23,089 nt of DNA from a virus. Under the pieces are notes generated by a model that ran no database searches, was not told the DNA's origin, and saw nothing but the letters and a program-made list of their open reading frames with translations. The stretch covers positions 1 to 23,089 of IMG/VR virus record IMGVR_UViG_3300024255_000170; one strand, written 5' to 3'. The translations under genes were made by a program, and so were the position numbers. The stretch's first letter is position 1; each line of letters opens with the position of its first letter. Of this stretch, positions 7,882-13,926 are shown in pieces.

Positions 7882-8013
7882 TTACCTTTGTTGTGGGTGA
7901 ATAAACATAATACCCAGTACTGGGACTGTGACCAATAGGTAACAAAGCAGTCCCATAAACCAAAGGTGCTCTAAAGCGTGAGTCAAAGCGTACTTAACAA
8001 CTAACAAGTCCAT
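7882..8013 (-). CDS. Candidate 43-residue single-span membrane protein
   Basis: An ATG at 8013 opens 43 codons ending TAA at 7882-7884. The peptide begins MDLLVVKYALTHALEHLWFM and ends IMFIHPQQR. Residues about 18-38 (FMGLLCYLLVTVPVLGIMF core) form a strong membrane-spanning stretch. The N-terminal part could be an amphipathic helix with two histidines and a glutamate. It is preceded, 25 bases upstream, by TATAAATA, a perfect T4 late box, which directly follows the 250-residue gene. An in-frame stop six codons upstream of the ATG excludes a longer N terminus from a nearer start. There is no clear Shine-Dalgarno. No family was recognised; small size, one span and late timing would suit a holin-like, envelope or minor virion peptide, but that is inference. 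Confidence 0.65.
   Translation of the reverse strand: MDLLVVKYALTHALEHLWFMGLLCYLLVTVPVLGIMFIHPQQR
7913..7955. repeat. Palindrome and inverted repeat inside the 43-residue ORF
   Basis: Bases 7913-7924 are a perfect 12-base palindrome (CCCAGTACTGGG). Overlapping it, TGGGACTG at 7921-7928 pairs perfectly with CAGTCCCA at 7948-7955 across a 19-base spacer. Both could fold in the minus-strand transcript and they are mutually exclusive. Both lie in coding sequence, so chance is possible. Confidence 0.6.
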
Positions 8014-8038
8014 TTCAGGCAAATGTTATAAGATGAAT

Positions 8039-8046
8039 TATTTATA
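8039..8046 (-). promoter_or_regulatory. Late promoter box TATAAATA (perfect T4 consensus)
   Basis: Minus-strand TATAAATA lies 25 bases before the 43-residue ORF and immediately after the stop codon of the 250-residue gene. It is one of two exact matches to the T4 late -10 element in this window and strongly suggests that what follows is expressed. Confidence 0.8.
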
Positions 8047-8048
8047 TT

Positions 8049-8801
8049 TTAGCACTTCCATTTTCGTAATGCTAGTGCCTTACGTGTTGGTTTGCCCTTA
8101 TCATCTTTCATAGGTCCTTTCATTCCACCCATTCTAGCGCAGAATGACTTTTTTCTAGGACCACCTTCAGGTTGAGGTGCTTTGAGGTCGGAGCCGGGGT
8201 TCTCTCGTTCATAGGACTTGCGTCCCTTCTCGTTAAGACCCCCGGCTTTATTCTTTCCCTCTTTACGCTGCCATGCTGACTCATTAAACTCAGCGAAGGT
8301 CTTCTTACCTTCTTTGACACAGTTAGGGACATCTTTACCGTCCTTCTTCTTGGTGCCCTTTGCTTTGTAACCATCCCAACACTTGTCAGCGCCGACATTC
8401 TTACGTGCTTGCTTCATACCTTCGCCAATGTCAAGGGTGTCAGGATAATCCTTGTCTCCTTTCTTAGCAGGTTTCTCACCGCGCTTACGCTTGGCGTGGA
8501 TGTTATCCCACAAACCCTTTTTTTTACCTTCTCCAAGGTTGGACTGCTCTTCCATTTTTTTACCATCTTTTTGTGGTTTGATACTGGGGGCATGAACGCC
8601 CATATGCTTATCATATTTGACTGATGTCTTTAGGTCCTCTTTTTCCTTTTTATCTTTGATAGAGGGAGCACCAGTCATATCTGCCTCAGCATAGTAGTTA
8701 GTAACTTCAAATGCTGGGTTTCCATTAGCGTCATCCAAAATGAAAGACTCTTTGGAAGTTTTGGACTTCATTTTAGACCAAAAAGGTTGGATGTTTTCCA
8801 T
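8049..8801 (-). CDS. Lysine-rich mosaic protein with a DUF6321-like C terminus
   Basis: A very basic, hydrophilic 250-residue protein of unknown function. It reads as a string of short modules. Residues 97-120 contain LWDNIHAKRKRGEKPAKKGD. Residues 139-163 contain DKCWDGYKAKG followed by NCVKE, with paired cysteines. The C-terminal 178-250 contains RKEGKNKAGGLNEKGRKSY, then KSFCARMGGMKGPMKD, ending ALALRKWKC. From memory these modules recur separately in many marine phage proteins, and the last resembles the family I know as DUF6321; I could not check this. The strong positive charge suggests nucleic-acid or capsid-interior binding. It sits in the insert between gp16 and gp17, after the 139-residue gene. 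Only a weak box (TAAAAATA) precedes it. Confidence 0.85.
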   Translation of the reverse strand: MENIQPFWSKMKSKTSKESFILDDANGNPAFEVTNYYAEADMTGAPSIKDKKEKEDLKTSVKYDKHMGVHAPSIKPQKDGKKMEEQSNLGEGKKKGLWDNIHAKRKRGEKPAKKGDKDYPDTLDIGEGMKQARKNVGADKCWDGYKAKGTKKKDGKDVPNCVKEGKKTFAEFNESAWQRKEGKNKAGGLNEKGRKSYERENPGSDLKAPQPEGGPRKKSFCARMGGMKGPMKDDKGKPTRKALALRKWKC

Positions 8802-8842
8802 TTTACAAATTTAATAAGAACACGCTTTAGCGCAATTGATAC

Positions 8843-8850
8843 TATTTTTA
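8843..8850 (-). promoter_or_regulatory. Possible weak late box TAAAAATA
   Basis: Minus-strand TAAAAATA differs by one base from TATAAATA, in the 51-base gap before the 250-residue gene, 41 bases upstream of its start. It lacks the TAAATA core seen elsewhere, so it is doubtful. Confidence 0.3.
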
Positions 8851-8852
8851 AA

Positions 8853-9272
8853 TTAATCGTAAGTTTTCTTGCCACTTTTTAGATATCCAGACCCTTTAGA
8901 GTCATAGAATCTAATTCCTTTTGCTTGCCTTTCAGAGGCAAGTTGCCCTTTGCGTTCTTTATCTTTAGCACGAGACTTTGCTTCTCCTGCTTGTGCTTTA
9001 AAGTCGCTGAGTTTCTTCTCTCTCTTTTCCTTACTGAAACCATCAAGGTCTTTATTTGATGGTGCCTTAAGTGCCTCGGACATTCCGCCGTCCATACCAG
9101 AGTTTCCACCCTGATCATTGTCGTCGTCATCTCCAATAATTGTGTCGAGACCATAAGATCCCTTCTTTATCTTTTTATAATCACAGGTACAATCCTTCTC
9201 GGATTCTCCACAATTATCACATTGCTTAGATTTCTTTTCACCCTTTTCAGGATTACTCTTTGACTTAGCCAT
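8853..9272 (-). CDS. Small charged protein with an N-terminal cysteine cluster
   Basis: Unknown function. The 139-residue hydrophilic protein has lysine-rich ends and an N-terminal cysteine set CDNCGESEKDCTC (Cys18, 21, 28 and 30), spaced like a small zinc-binding knuckle. An acidic patch (GDDDDND, about 47-53) and a Gly/Met linker follow, then a long charged helix (about 80-118). The C-terminal motif is GIRFYDSKGSGYLKSGKKTY. The gene starts six bases after the gp16 stop and has a GATAAATA box 20 bases upstream, inside the end of gp16. It could bind DNA or terminase given its charge and place, but this is inference from composition and context only. Confidence 0.85.
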   Translation of the reverse strand: MAKSKSNPEKGEKKSKQCDNCGESEKDCTCDYKKIKKGSYGLDTIIGDDDDNDQGGNSGMDGGMSEALKAPSNKDLDGFSKEKREKKLSDFKAQAGEAKSRAKDKERKGQLASERQAKGIRFYDSKGSGYLKSGKKTYD

Positions 9273-9278
9273 GGTAGT

Positions 9279-9713
9279 TTAATCTGATAGACTATTTATC
9301 ATTCCTTCTTTGATCATCTTCTGAAGGTCAGTAGTTGATCCGACAAAGACGGAATTGTTAGTAACATTGGTTTGGTTGTTGGTGATGTTCACCTGCTCCA
9401 AGTCCTTTGCTTTCTTCTGTAAGTCTAGCAACTTATCGGTCACATCGGCAATATTCTTAATTAATGCTCCAGCAACTTCATAAGATCTAGCACTATCACT
9501 CTCTTGAGCAAGTTCCAGGGCGCCATTTACTGCTTCCTGTCCCTTTTCAATCAAACTGTATAAGTTTGCTCGAGTGTAATCATAATCTTTTCTTGCATCT
9601 TGTGAATCAATTTCAGTAGCAGTATTCTCCTTGCGGACAACAGGTGCTTTTTCTGGTTTCACAATAGTGGATTCACAATCCAATGCTTCATCGATCGATT
9701 CAAAATTACTCAT
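9279..9713 (-). CDS. 16: Small terminase subunit gp16
   Basis: Recognises packaging DNA and stimulates the gp17 ATPase. The 144-residue length is close to T4 gp16 (164). The central part is predicted helical: DYDYTRANLYSLIEKGQEAV (about 44-63), then ARSYEVAGALIKNIADVTDK and LLDLQKKAKDLE (75-106), the helical-hairpin and coiled-coil oligomerisation core of the T4-type small terminase. A polar NNQTNVTNN linker and a short C-terminal helix (TDLQKMIKEGMIN) follow. It starts two bases after the gp15 stop and lacks a separate late box, so it is likely co-transcribed with gp15. Its last codons carry the late box of the next gene. Order and motifs support the call well. Confidence 0.93.
   Translation of the reverse strand: MSNFESIDEALDCESTIVKPEKAPVVRKENTATEIDSQDARKDYDYTRANLYSLIEKGQEAVNGALELAQESDSARSYEVAGALIKNIADVTDKLLDLQKKAKDLEQVNITNNQTNVTNNSVFVGSTTDLQKMIKEGMINSLSD
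9293..9300 (-). promoter_or_regulatory. Late promoter box GATAAATA inside the gp16 3' end
   Basis: Minus-strand GATAAATA (part of the codons for Met-Ile-Asn-Ser of gp16) lies 20 bases before the 139-residue gene. It marks the start of the inserted gene block as its own late unit. Confidence 0.65.
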
Positions 9714-9715
9714 GT

Positions 9716-10516
9716 TTAAGGATTGTAATCAGCATCTTGTGTGGGACTATACTTTTTGGAATCGAAGAAGAGAACTGTATCCTCATTGAAACCAAAGTCA
9801 TCACCCGGTTCAGCATCAACTGGGTCGGGAGTAACAGTATATCTGACTTCCCTTGGCGCTGTCGGTTTAGTATCGGTATGGTAATCAACCTGTACCTTGC
9901 GGATGAGACCATCTCCAGTATCGCTGATAGGACCAAATAGATAGGTCTTAGCAGTAAAACTGAGTGTATAGATGATAGTCCTGCGTGCTGTGAAGTCTCC
10001 TTCATAATCATCAGTAAAGTTAATACCATCTAAAACGATGGGGATGTCTCTCTTCTCACCAATAGAGTCCACCAAATCAACAGTGATGTTGAATGATGGT
10101 TGGAAGTAAGGGAGAATCTGCTCTACGATTTGTAGGGCATCCTCATTGAGTTTAGTCATTATATTCAACTCAAAACCCAGATTATAAGGGACAGGCAGAT
10201 AAACCCTTTTGAGTTTAGTGCCGTCTTCTAGAGTTTTGAATGTCTGTGTAGGTTGAGTTTTCCTAGTGCCGTCATAGGCAATAGAGTTCATCTCAAACGA
10301 CATTCTAGGAAGAGTGATCTCAGTGGGTTGATTTAACTCACTTTGCTGAGTAATCCTAGCAAGAAATTTCTGCATAGGACCATACGCCAAAGGGATCTTC
10401 ATGTCGTTAATGACACTTGCCTTTGGATCTGTCTTCTGAATATGAACGTTATTGAATAAGTTTCCAAAACCAACAACGGTTCGTTTGATTATTTCATGAT
10501 AGAAATAGTCAACCAC
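9716..10516 (-). CDS. 15: Tail terminator / sheath stabiliser gp15
   Basis: Forms the hexameric ring capping tube and sheath and joining the tail to the neck. The 266 residues match T4 gp15 (272). The N terminus MVDYFYHEIIKRTVVGFGNL followed by FNNVHIQK parallels the T4 opening (YFYNSSFRRY...LFSNIQI). The middle KIPLAYGPMQKFLARI and ITLPRMSFEMNSIAYD also fit the family. It is preceded by a 28-base gap after gp14 that holds an ACTAAATA late box 25 bases from the ATG, and it ends two bases before gp16. The C-terminal end is acidic (DPVDAEPGDDFGFNEDT). Confidence 0.95.
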   Translation of the reverse strand: MVDYFYHEIIKRTVVGFGNLFNNVHIQKTDPKASVINDMKIPLAYGPMQKFLARITQQSELNQPTEITLPRMSFEMNSIAYDGTRKTQPTQTFKTLEDGTKLKRVYLPVPYNLGFELNIMTKLNEDALQIVEQILPYFQPSFNITVDLVDSIGEKRDIPIVLDGINFTDDYEGDFTARRTIIYTLSFTAKTYLFGPISDTGDGLIRKVQVDYHTDTKPTAPREVRYTVTPDPVDAEPGDDFGFNEDTVLFFDSKKYSPTQDADYNP

Positions 10517-10541
10517 AGGAATATACCGTAATATACTATTT

Positions 10542-10549
10542 TATTTAGT
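10542..10549 (-). promoter_or_regulatory. Late promoter box ACTAAATA for gp15
   Basis: Minus-strand ACTAAATA overlaps the gp14 stop codon and lies 25 bases before the gp15 start. It is identical to the box ahead of the gene after gp20. Confidence 0.55.
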
Positions 10550-12020
10550 CGCCAAATGGATTCGATGAATCGAAGTTGTAGGAATTATCGTTGAAACTTC
10601 CAAACTGATTGAATTCTGTCTCATCAACGATATCGTTTGCAACATCTTGGATGTCATCAGATTCGGAGTATTTATCTGACGGAGTTCTAGTGTTCCATCT
10701 CTTGATAGAGTATCGTGCCCTGCTGGTCTTACCGACAAGAACTTCCTCTCTAGAGAAGTCAACATCCTCTTTCTCTGGGTCTAGATTAGTAATCTGAAGG
10801 ACTTTACTAACACCATCCCAACCACGGACTCGTGCCTGGGTGCCTGATGTCTTACCTTCAACAATTTCATTGTATATAAAGTCACCATCACCAGCGTCTG
10901 GAGGGGCATCTACGATGACTGTAGCGCCCTCAAACAGGTCCTTACCTGGGTTGGTAACAACTGCCTGGACGATCTTTGTGCCGTTCGTTAGAGCAACACC
11001 TTCAGCGATAATATTATTATCATTATCATAGACACTAATCATAGCGTCTTCAGCATAACCTGTGCCTTGCTCCTCAACATCAAACTCAATAATACCTTTA
11101 GATAGTGGGTCGGTGTTGATACCTGCTCTAACTAGAGCACCACTACCTTGCCTATCAGGGGGAACGATGTTAATTGTAGGTGCCTCAGTATAACCACTGC
11201 CACTACGGAATACCACCAAGTCCTTCACAGATGATGTGCTGTTATTGACTGTTGCCTGATTCATTATCAAGGCAATCTGTGGGTCAGTACCAACCTGTGG
11301 AGGTTCAATAACAATATCAGGTGTTGCTGTATAACCTTTACCCTCATTCAAGATGAGTAGTTTTTCAATATAACCAGTGCCTAGTTTGTAGGATACCTCT
11401 GCTCTATTGCTTAGAGCGATCAACTCAAGTGATGTGATGTATCCTTTATTGGATAGTGTGGAGTCGATCTCATCGATAGAAGTATCGAATACCTCATCTT
11501 CATACTCGAATAACTCACACTCTAACTCATAGGTGTAACCTTTACCAAGTTGATAGAATGGTTTCTCGTGCTCTACAAACTTGATTTCAAATAATCTTCT
11601 GCCGAGTGGGAAGTAAATTAAGTCTCCCTCTTTCGGTCTATGAATTGTTGGTAATTCATTTGTATTGGTTGCTGTATTCATCAGATACAACATTCTAGAA
11701 TTCAAGAATGGAGCGATATAACTCTCATACCTCTCTCTGGAGATAGTAAGAGTTACATCGTCCTTGACCTGAATACCAAACTTGGACATAATATCACCTT
11801 GACCACCATAACCGTCAAAGTTATTGAGGTATGCTTCGATGATAAAATATGACCTAAACTGAGAGGATGTTACCTCTCTCATAATAGTTGCTTCCTTTAC
11901 AAACTCTCTAGGAATGTAAAAGACATCAATACCATACATGCGGAGTTGCTCGTTAACGAGATCCTGCATCAGGTTTTGTTCTTGTGTTGATCCGTGAAGG
12001 AAGAAAGGATTAACAACCAT
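10545..12020 (-). CDS. 14: Neck protein gp14 with an inserted GxGY repeat region
   Basis: Part of the neck ring (with gp13) that closes the filled head and receives the tail. The N-terminal 180 residues match T4 gp14: QLRMYGIDVFYIPREFV (27-41), AYLNNFDGYGG (63-73), KFGIQVKDDVTLTI (80-93), PKEGDLIYFPLGRRLFEI (129-146) and PFYQLGKGYTYE (154-165). T4 gp14 is 256 residues, but this protein has 491. The extra part (about 217-375) is a run of repeats with GKGY, GSGY and GTGY followed by proline and valine/isoleucine strands, a pattern also found in gp8 and the giant protein of this phage. The C terminus ends in NPFGD, reminiscent of the T4 gp14 end. The ATG follows the gp13 stop immediately (TAAATG), suggesting translational coupling. 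Confidence 0.94.
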   Translation of the reverse strand: MVVNPFFLHGSTQEQNLMQDLVNEQLRMYGIDVFYIPREFVKEATIMREVTSSQFRSYFIIEAYLNNFDGYGGQGDIMSKFGIQVKDDVTLTISRERYESYIAPFLNSRMLYLMNTATNTNELPTIHRPKEGDLIYFPLGRRLFEIKFVEHEKPFYQLGKGYTYELECELFEYEDEVFDTSIDEIDSTLSNKGYITSLELIALSNRAEVSYKLGTGYIEKLLILNEGKGYTATPDIVIEPPQVGTDPQIALIMNQATVNNSTSSVKDLVVFRSGSGYTEAPTINIVPPDRQGSGALVRAGINTDPLSKGIIEFDVEEQGTGYAEDAMISVYDNDNNIIAEGVALTNGTKIVQAVVTNPGKDLFEGATVIVDAPPDAGDGDFIYNEIVEGKTSGTQARVRGWDGVSKVLQITNLDPEKEDVDFSREEVLVGKTSRARYSIKRWNTRTPSDKYSESDDIQDVANDIVDETEFNQFGSFNDNSYNFDSSNPFGD

Positions 12021-12893
12021 TTAACCCACCATATCAAGAGGAGGAAGTTCGTAGGTGCTAGACATATCTTGTTTGATGATGTCCAATTCTTTTACACCTT
12101 CATCGTAGATTTCTCTACCATTCATCTCAATACCGCCTGGAAGTTTTGTTCCACGGAATTTGATGAGGTTCTGTCCCCACTGTTTCTTGAGGGCAGCGGT
12201 CAAATACTTTTTGACCCAACTATCATTATAGATTTTAACAAAGTCCTCGGGATCAAGTGCTCTATAGCAATCGATAAGGATTACTTCACCACCTGACAGG
12301 GCACTCCAGTTGAAATCAATATACAATCTGTCCATTCTCTTATTGAAACGAATCATCGTCTCTGGATTGAACATGAAGTCATATGTTTCAAACCACTGCT
12401 TCGCTAGGTAGTAGTCAAGCATACCACCACCATAGAAACCGCTCATACCTCCCATCCCACCATATGGTGAGACACCAGGACCTAGAATACCTAGACCAGG
12501 GAATGCTCCAAATCCACCACCACCATTTGCTGCTCTAGGTGCCATCACTCTCTCAACACCAATCACCCAATCAGGGATAGGGATATAGTTGGAGTTCTCA
12601 ATGAATGTAGCAGTCGTAGGAGTCTTGTCACCGGGGTAGGTGAGAGATGCTGTCGAAATTCCTGGATTAGTGAATGGGTTATAGTCACTACCACGAGCAA
12701 TGTCGTGCTCTGTAATCTCATACTTGAGATATGTCCTGACTACACCATCATAGTGTCTCTCTTGGAAATGCTGGATAGTGTCATCCAACACATCATCAAT
12801 CTGCTCATCAGCAATGTTGATTTCCAACACTGGAGCACCAAGTTGACGCAAGGCGTAGTTTACTAATTCTTGTCTAGTGCTTGGTTTTGCCAT
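12021..12893 (-). CDS. 13: Neck protein gp13 with a Gly-rich insertion
   Basis: Head-completion neck protein that works with gp14 after DNA packaging. The 290 residues compare with 309 in T4. Conserved features are the N-terminal TRQELVNYALRQLGAPVLEI, DDVLDDTIQHFQERHYDGVV (33-52) and a C-terminal part containing WVKKYLTAALKKQWGQNLIK and LPGGIEMNGREIYDEG. A Gly/Met/Tyr-rich loop occupies about 122-158 (GGGGFGAFPGLG ... GGMGGMSGFYGGG). The start overlaps the stop of the upstream 85-residue ORF by one base (TGATG), so the two are probably translationally coupled. No separate late box was seen. Confidence 0.95.
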   Translation of the reverse strand: MAKPSTRQELVNYALRQLGAPVLEINIADEQIDDVLDDTIQHFQERHYDGVVRTYLKYEITEHDIARGSDYNPFTNPGISTASLTYPGDKTPTTATFIENSNYIPIPDWVIGVERVMAPRAANGGGGFGAFPGLGILGPGVSPYGGMGGMSGFYGGGMLDYYLAKQWFETYDFMFNPETMIRFNKRMDRLYIDFNWSALSGGEVILIDCYRALDPEDFVKIYNDSWVKKYLTAALKKQWGQNLIKFRGTKLPGGIEMNGREIYDEGVKELDIIKQDMSSTYELPPLDMVG

Positions 12894-13150
12894 CAGAAGA
12901 AACCCGCATCAATTGTATCAGTCCAAGCAGTTCTGCTTGTATCTGGGTTTACTGTAAGGACAATAGTAGACTTACTGATCTGAGAACCCTCAACAATAGG
13001 GGTAAACTGATCTCCATTCCAGATAGGAACTTCACCAGTGCCAATACCAATATTATCTACATCATTCAAGTTACCGAATGATGCTGGTAGTCCGTTTGAA
13101 ATAACTCGGACTACATTGCGTTGTCCGATTTGGTCGAGTAAATTTGCCAT
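12893..13150 (-). CDS. Small putative fibre/neck-associated protein (85 aa)
   Basis: Unknown function. The 85-residue protein contains LNDVDNIGIG, then GEVPIWNGDQFTPI (28-52). This is a compact version of a 'DVD ... WNG ... W/F-P' motif that I associate with linker segments of cyanophage tail-fibre-type proteins. It ends with DAGFF, an aromatic C terminus. It overlaps by one base both the preceding 176-residue gene and gp13, so the trio looks like one translation-coupled unit. Its place matches that of the T4 whisker gene wac, just before gene 13, which makes a collar or minor virion role plausible but unproven. Confidence 0.8.
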   Translation of the reverse strand: MANLLDQIGQRNVVRVISNGLPASFGNLNDVDNIGIGTGEVPIWNGDQFTPIVEGSQISKSTIVLTVNPDTSRTAWTDTIDAGFF

Positions 13151-13680
13151 CAGGACCTCTCCGTATCTTCGCTAGTTGGTGTTGCTTGGACCCACTGAGA
13201 ACTATCTTGGTCAGTATAGTAGATATACATACGACCATCAGAAGAGTTCCACCAGAGGTCTCCTGGGACTGGATCGGCAGGTGGTTTTGTGCCAATTGCT
13301 ACAGGTGGTTGACTTGGTTTGATTACACCAGATTGCATGTCTGTTACTCCTGGGTTTACTAATGCCATTCCCTCAACAACACGATAAACTTTATTATCTT
13401 GTTTGCTAATCAGAATTACATCATAGACATATCTACCTTCTTTGAGGGCAGTTGTCTGCTCTGAATTTAGACTAATGGTGATTTCACCACTAGTGGGTTT
13501 GAGTACTTTGACATCAAACTCCACACCAAAAGGGGCACTAGGATGTTTCCTAAGTTGACCTACACCACGAAATTGTGTGAGGTTAATAGGAACACTAGTG
13601 CCCGCATCATCTAACTTGAAATTAGCAGAGAAATCAGCACCCTGGTCAATAGTTATATTAGAAACGTAGGCGCTTGCCAT
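13150..13680 (-). CDS. Putative virion protein with a BppU-like N-terminal domain
   Basis: The 176-residue protein probably has two parts. Residues 8-110 (ITIDQGADFSANFKLD, then GEITISLNSEQTTALKEGRY, YDVILIS) read as an all-beta domain of the type found at the N terminus of baseplate and receptor-binding proteins. I recall BppU-like folds with this opening. Residues 126-167 hold a Pro-rich linker and GDLWWNSSDGRMYIYY then SQWVQA, a motif common in cyanophage tail and fibre proteins. A late box (GATAAATA) lies 26 bases upstream. It overlaps the next ORF by one base. A structural role near the tail or collar fits, but the exact place is unknown. Confidence 0.82.
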   Translation of the reverse strand: MASAYVSNITIDQGADFSANFKLDDAGTSVPINLTQFRGVGQLRKHPSAPFGVEFDVKVLKPTSGEITISLNSEQTTALKEGRYVYDVILISKQDNKVYRVVEGMALVNPGVTDMQSGVIKPSQPPVAIGTKPPADPVPGDLWWNSSDGRMYIYYTDQDSSQWVQATPTSEDTERS

Positions 13681-13701
13681 ATCTCAAGTTATAGGATACT
13701 A

Positions 13702-13926
13702 TTATCTATTTATCATTTGTTGGATTAGTTCTTTTAATTCCTCAATCTGCTTCTTAGACTCATCTAGATCATTCTTCAATGTCTCTAGTTCATTTTTAGA
13801 TCTCGATTCCTTGAGAAACTTCTTTTTGTAGTTTCGGTATCCTTGCACATCCATATTAACGATGGCACCCGACTTATTATCACGGTAGAGGTTGTCGTGT
13901 CCCTCTACCTTTGCGTATCCCTTCAT
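13702..13926 (-). CDS. Small coiled-coil protein (74 aa)
   Basis: Unknown function. The N terminus (GYAKVEGHDNLYRDNKSGAI then VNMDVQGYRNYKK) looks like a short globular head seen in many T4-like marine phages. Residues about 40-72 (ELETLKNDLDESKKQIEELK, then ELIQQM) form an obvious heptad coiled coil. The start overlaps the stop of the giant 2459-residue gene by one base (TAATG), so it is translationally coupled to it. It could be an assembly chaperone for the giant protein, like the small chaperones paired with T4 fibre genes, but that is inference. Its last codons contain the late box of the next gene. Confidence 0.82.
   Translation of the reverse strand: MKGYAKVEGHDNLYRDNKSGAIVNMDVQGYRNYKKKFLKESRSKNELETLKNDLDESKKQIEELKELIQQMINR
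13707..13714 (-). promoter_or_regulatory. Late promoter box GATAAATA in the 3' end of the coiled-coil gene
   Basis: Minus-strand GATAAATA overlaps the codons for Met-Ile-Asn-Arg, the last four of the 74-residue gene. It lies 26 bases before the 176-residue gene. It probably drives the 176-85-gp13-gp14 unit. Confidence 0.65.

Larger units (their letters stand above)
7758..8048 (-). other. Gap between the 250- and 403-residue genes: two tiny ORFs and inverted repeats
   Basis: This is the main part of the only stretch over 300 bases (7726-8048) without a conventional gene. It is not empty: it holds a 43-residue and a 29-residue hydrophobic ORF, each after a TAAATA box. It also holds a perfect 12-base palindrome (7913-7924), an 8-base inverted repeat (7921-7928 with 7948-7955), a third copy of the GGGACTG word (7825-7831) and a small hairpin at 7833-7845. 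No tRNA-like fold was recognised. Confidence 0.6.

Noticed and set aside
7749-8013. Photosynthesis or high-light-inducible genes for the tiny ORFs
   Set aside because: Cyanophages carry short hli-type genes, but neither peptide shows the hli motif or resembles small photosystem subunits that I can recall.
7758-8048. tRNA or riboswitch in the gap
   Set aside because: No cloverleaf, anticodon arm or acceptor pairing was found. The inverted repeats are short and better explained as local hairpins in or near the tiny ORFs.
8821-8850. Possible terminator between the 139- and 250-residue genes
   Set aside because: The CGCT/AGCG stem has only four pairs with a two-base loop, and no T-run follows on the minus strand.
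10669-10676. GATAAATA inside gp14
   Set aside because: It lies about 150 bases before gp15 in coding sequence while a properly spaced box exists at 10542-10549; probably chance.
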